Below are positions 30,890 through 32,729 of a stretch of DNA of 32,729 nt, in pieces (the first letter of the stretch is position 1; each line of letters starts with the position of its first letter). This DNA comes from an uncultured Rhodoblastus sp. GTDB lineage: Bacteria > Pseudomonadota > Alphaproteobacteria > Rhizobiales > Beijerinckiaceae. The stretch lies in assembly GCF_903903185.1 (NCBI RefSeq), contig NZ_CAIUXT010000150.1:91425-124153 (forward strand). The letters run 5' to 3'. A program made the translations under genes and the position numbers. The notes below the pieces were generated by a model, which had not been told where the DNA came from, did no database searches, and was given only the letters and a program-made list of their open reading frames with translations.

Positions 30890-31633
30890 ATGAACCTTCA
30901 TCGCCAAAATCCCCCTGACGCCGAAAATCCCGCTCTAGCCCAAAATCCGCGCATCGCGATTGTCGTCGGCATGAAATCGGAAGCGCGCATCGCCGACGTC
31001 GGCCACGACCTGACCATCGTTGGCGGCGGTTCTGCGGCGCAGGTCGAGGCCGGGCTCGCGCGGGTCCATATCCGGGCAAAGGCGCAAGGCCGGCCTTTGC
31101 AAGGCGTGTTGAGCTTCGGCGTCGCCGGCGGCCTCGCGCCGCATTTGCGCCCTGGAGATATTCTGCTGCCCCATGCCGTCCAGGTTGGCGCGAAGGCCTA
31201 TACCTGTCACGCGGGCTGGACCGAAAAATTGTCGCGGCGCCTGACGCAGGCCCATGTTGGAGCCTTGCTCGGCGTCGATGAGCCGATTTTGACGCCGGAG
31301 CACAAACGCCGGCTGCATGGCGATCATGGCGCTTTGGCGGTGGATATGGAGTCGCATGGCGCCGCGCGTTTCGCCGCCGCGCACGGCCTGCCCTTCGCGG
31401 TGCTGCGCGCCGTCGCCGATCCGCAGCGCCGCGCCATTCCCCGGGCGGCCATGGCGGGCTTCAAGCCCGACGGTTCGGCGGACATCGCCGCCGTGATCAA
31501 AGCTTTGGCCCGCAGCCCCTCGCAAGTGGGAGGCCTGATCCGGACCGCCTTCGACGCGAGGGCCGGAATGGAGGCCTTACTCCGCAGCCGCCGCCTGCTT
31601 GGCGCCTCGTTCGGCTTCGACGATTTCGTTTAG
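30890..31633 (+). CDS. hpnG: HpnG, adenosylhopane nucleosidase
   Basis: A 247-aa member of the MTA/SAH nucleosidase (phosphorylase) superfamily. HpnG removes adenine from adenosylhopane to give ribosylhopane in the C35 hopanoid side-chain pathway. Seen: IAIVVGMKSEARIA near the N-terminus, VLSFGVAGGLAPHLRPGDILL (the glycine-rich GxAG block), and the ribose-binding VDMESHGAARFAAAHG (Asp152, Glu154). PFAVLRAVADPQRRAIP follows. ATG 30890 is preferred over upstream in-frame starts because AGAGG lies just upstream and the length then fits the family. Its last 57 bases overlap the convergent hpnH gene. In many genomes hpnG and hpnH are co-directional neighbours, so this arrangement is unusual. Confidence 0.88.
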   Translation: MNLHRQNPPDAENPALAQNPRIAIVVGMKSEARIADVGHDLTIVGGGSAAQVEAGLARVHIRAKAQGRPLQGVLSFGVAGGLAPHLRPGDILLPHAVQVGAKAYTCHAGWTEKLSRRLTQAHVGALLGVDEPILTPEHKRRLHGDHGALAVDMESHGAARFAAAHGLPFAVLRAVADPQRRAIPRAAMAGFKPDGSADIAAVIKALARSPSQVGGLIRTAFDARAGMEALLRSRRLLGASFGFDDFV

Positions 31634-32725
31634 CTTTTCCTCGACATGGGCCGAATAGGCATATTCCGCCGGGCGCTGCCTATCGAGCGGAATGTCGGGC
31701 GCCAAGGGTTTTTCGGTCTCGACGCCGAACAAGGCGACCTTTAGCGCGGCCAGCGGGTTTTTTACCGCATGGGCGACGGCGCTCGGTTCGAAGCCGCAAT
31801 GGACCATGCAATCGGCGCATTTCTCGTAATTGCCTACGCCATAGGAGTCCCAGTCGGTGGTTTCCATCAATTCCTTGAACGTTCCGGCGTAGCCTTCGTT
31901 GAGCAGATAGCAGGGACGCTGCCAGCCGAACACTGTGCGCAGCGGATTGCCCCACGGCGTGCAGCGGTAGGACTGGTTGCCGGCGAGAAAATCGAGGAAC
32001 AGCGAGGACTGGAAGAAATCCCATTTGCGGCCCTTGTCGCCGCGACGGAAAATGGCGCGAAAAAGTTCCTTGGTCTTGGTTCGGTTGAGGAAATGCGCCT
32101 GATCGGGCGCGCGCTCATAGGCGTAGCCGGGCGATACCGTGGCGCTGTCCACGCCCATGCCCTTGAGCGTGTCGAGAAAATTGGCGACGCGCTCGGGATC
32201 GGCGTCGTTGAACAGGGTGCAATTGATGGTGACGCGAAAGCCTTTTTCGCGAGCGGCCTTGATCGCCGCCACCGCCCGGTCGTAGACGCCCTCCTGGCAG
32301 ACCGACTTGTCGTGCATTTCGCGGTCTCCATCGAGATGGACCGAGAAATTGAACGCCTGCGAAGGCTTGAACTCGCCCATTTTCTTTTCGAGCAGCAGGG
32401 CGTTGGTGCAGAGCGTGACGAACTTGCCGCGCGCCAGCGCGCCTTCGACGATTTTGCCGATTTCCTTGTGCAGCAGCGGTTCGCCGCCGGCGATCACCAC
32501 CACAGGAGCGCCGCATTCGTCGATCGCCCCCATGCAGTCTTCGTAGGGCAGGCGCTGGTTGAGGATCTTGTCGGGATAGTCGATCTTGCCGCAGCCGGCG
32601 CAGGCGAGATTGCAGCGGAACCAGGGTTCGAGCATGAGCACCAGCGGATAGCGCTTGCGTCCCAGCAAATGCTGTTTGACGATATAGGCGCCGATCCGCA
32701 CGCCTTCGATGACCGGGATTCCCAT
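31577..32725 (-). CDS. hpnH: HpnH, radical SAM adenosyl-hopene transferase
   Basis: A 382-aa radical SAM enzyme that adds the 5'-deoxyadenosyl group to diploptene, the first step toward C35 hopanoids (bacteriohopanepolyols). The cluster motif is CNLACAGCGK (Cys38, Cys42, Cys45). It is preceded by the family N-terminus MGIPVIEGVRIGAYIVKQHL and LGRKRYPLVLMLEPWFR. Further blocks are VVVIAGGEPLLHKEI, FVTLCTNALLL, FSVHLDGDREMHD, and a C-terminal cysteine region YEKCADCMVHCGFEP that fits the SPASM-like tail of this family. The start is two codons from the window edge but matches homologue starts, so the gene appears complete. It is convergent with hpnG, whose substrate it makes. Confidence 0.95.
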   Translation of the reverse strand: MGIPVIEGVRIGAYIVKQHLLGRKRYPLVLMLEPWFRCNLACAGCGKIDYPDKILNQRLPYEDCMGAIDECGAPVVVIAGGEPLLHKEIGKIVEGALARGKFVTLCTNALLLEKKMGEFKPSQAFNFSVHLDGDREMHDKSVCQEGVYDRAVAAIKAAREKGFRVTINCTLFNDADPERVANFLDTLKGMGVDSATVSPGYAYERAPDQAHFLNRTKTKELFRAIFRRGDKGRKWDFFQSSLFLDFLAGNQSYRCTPWGNPLRTVFGWQRPCYLLNEGYAGTFKELMETTDWDSYGVGNYEKCADCMVHCGFEPSAVAHAVKNPLAALKVALFGVETEKPLAPDIPLDRQRPAEYAYSAHVEEKLNEIVEAERGAKQAAAAE

Positions 32726-32729
32726 GTCA

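Overview
The window reads as chromosomal DNA of a hopanoid-making alphaproteobacterium, probably order Hyphomicrobiales (Beijerinckiaceae/Methylocystaceae-like). This is inferred from the HpnG and HpnH genes, an imuA-imuB-dnaE2 mutagenesis cassette behind an alphaproteobacterial-type LexA box, a fused CysN/CysC and high GC coding. The genus cannot be fixed from sequence alone.

Region 1 (1-11020) is a tightly packed, plus-strand, phage-like module. It runs from the 3' end of one gene through large low-complexity tail/fibre-like proteins and a parallel beta-helix protein. It continues through a doubly frameshifted small gene and several short membrane proteins. The end is a lysis-type group: an Amidase_2 endolysin, a tail-lysozyme-like protein, a tiny lipoprotein, a holin-like protein and a membrane/coiled-coil protein. 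A perfect 12-bp stem terminator at 10987-11020 closes the module. No integrase, capsid or terminase gene lies in the window, so it may be the right end of a prophage or of a domesticated phage remnant. Several of its products carry Sec signal peptides, which is odd for virion proteins.

Region 2 (11101-16794) is the SOS mutasome. A GAAC-N7-GAAC LexA box is followed by imuA, imuB and dnaE2, which overlap or abut. A complete tRNA-Leu(UAA) follows, then about 0.9 kb in which I see no convincing gene.

Region 3 (17886-29909) is the most interesting part. On the minus strand, in transcription order, lie a 1537-aa autotransporter with about two dozen 25-residue passenger repeats, a DUF6165-type protein, cysD and cysNC. 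Divergently, on the plus strand, lies a very large protein built as TPR, GT-B-like glycosyltransferase, TPR and sulfotransferase. CysD and CysNC make PAPS, the sulfotransferase uses PAPS, and no PAPS reductase gene is nearby. The divergent intergenic region carries a perfect 16-bp palindrome. I propose that this is a surface glycosylation/sulfation locus whose substrate may be the autotransporter. The arrangement is seen directly; the function is inference.

Region 4 (29910-32725) holds a small membrane protein, hpnG (plus) and hpnH (minus). The two hpn genes are convergent and overlap by 57 bp at their 3' ends. Two diverged copies of a roughly 95-bp element sit upstream of the membrane protein gene and of hpnG.
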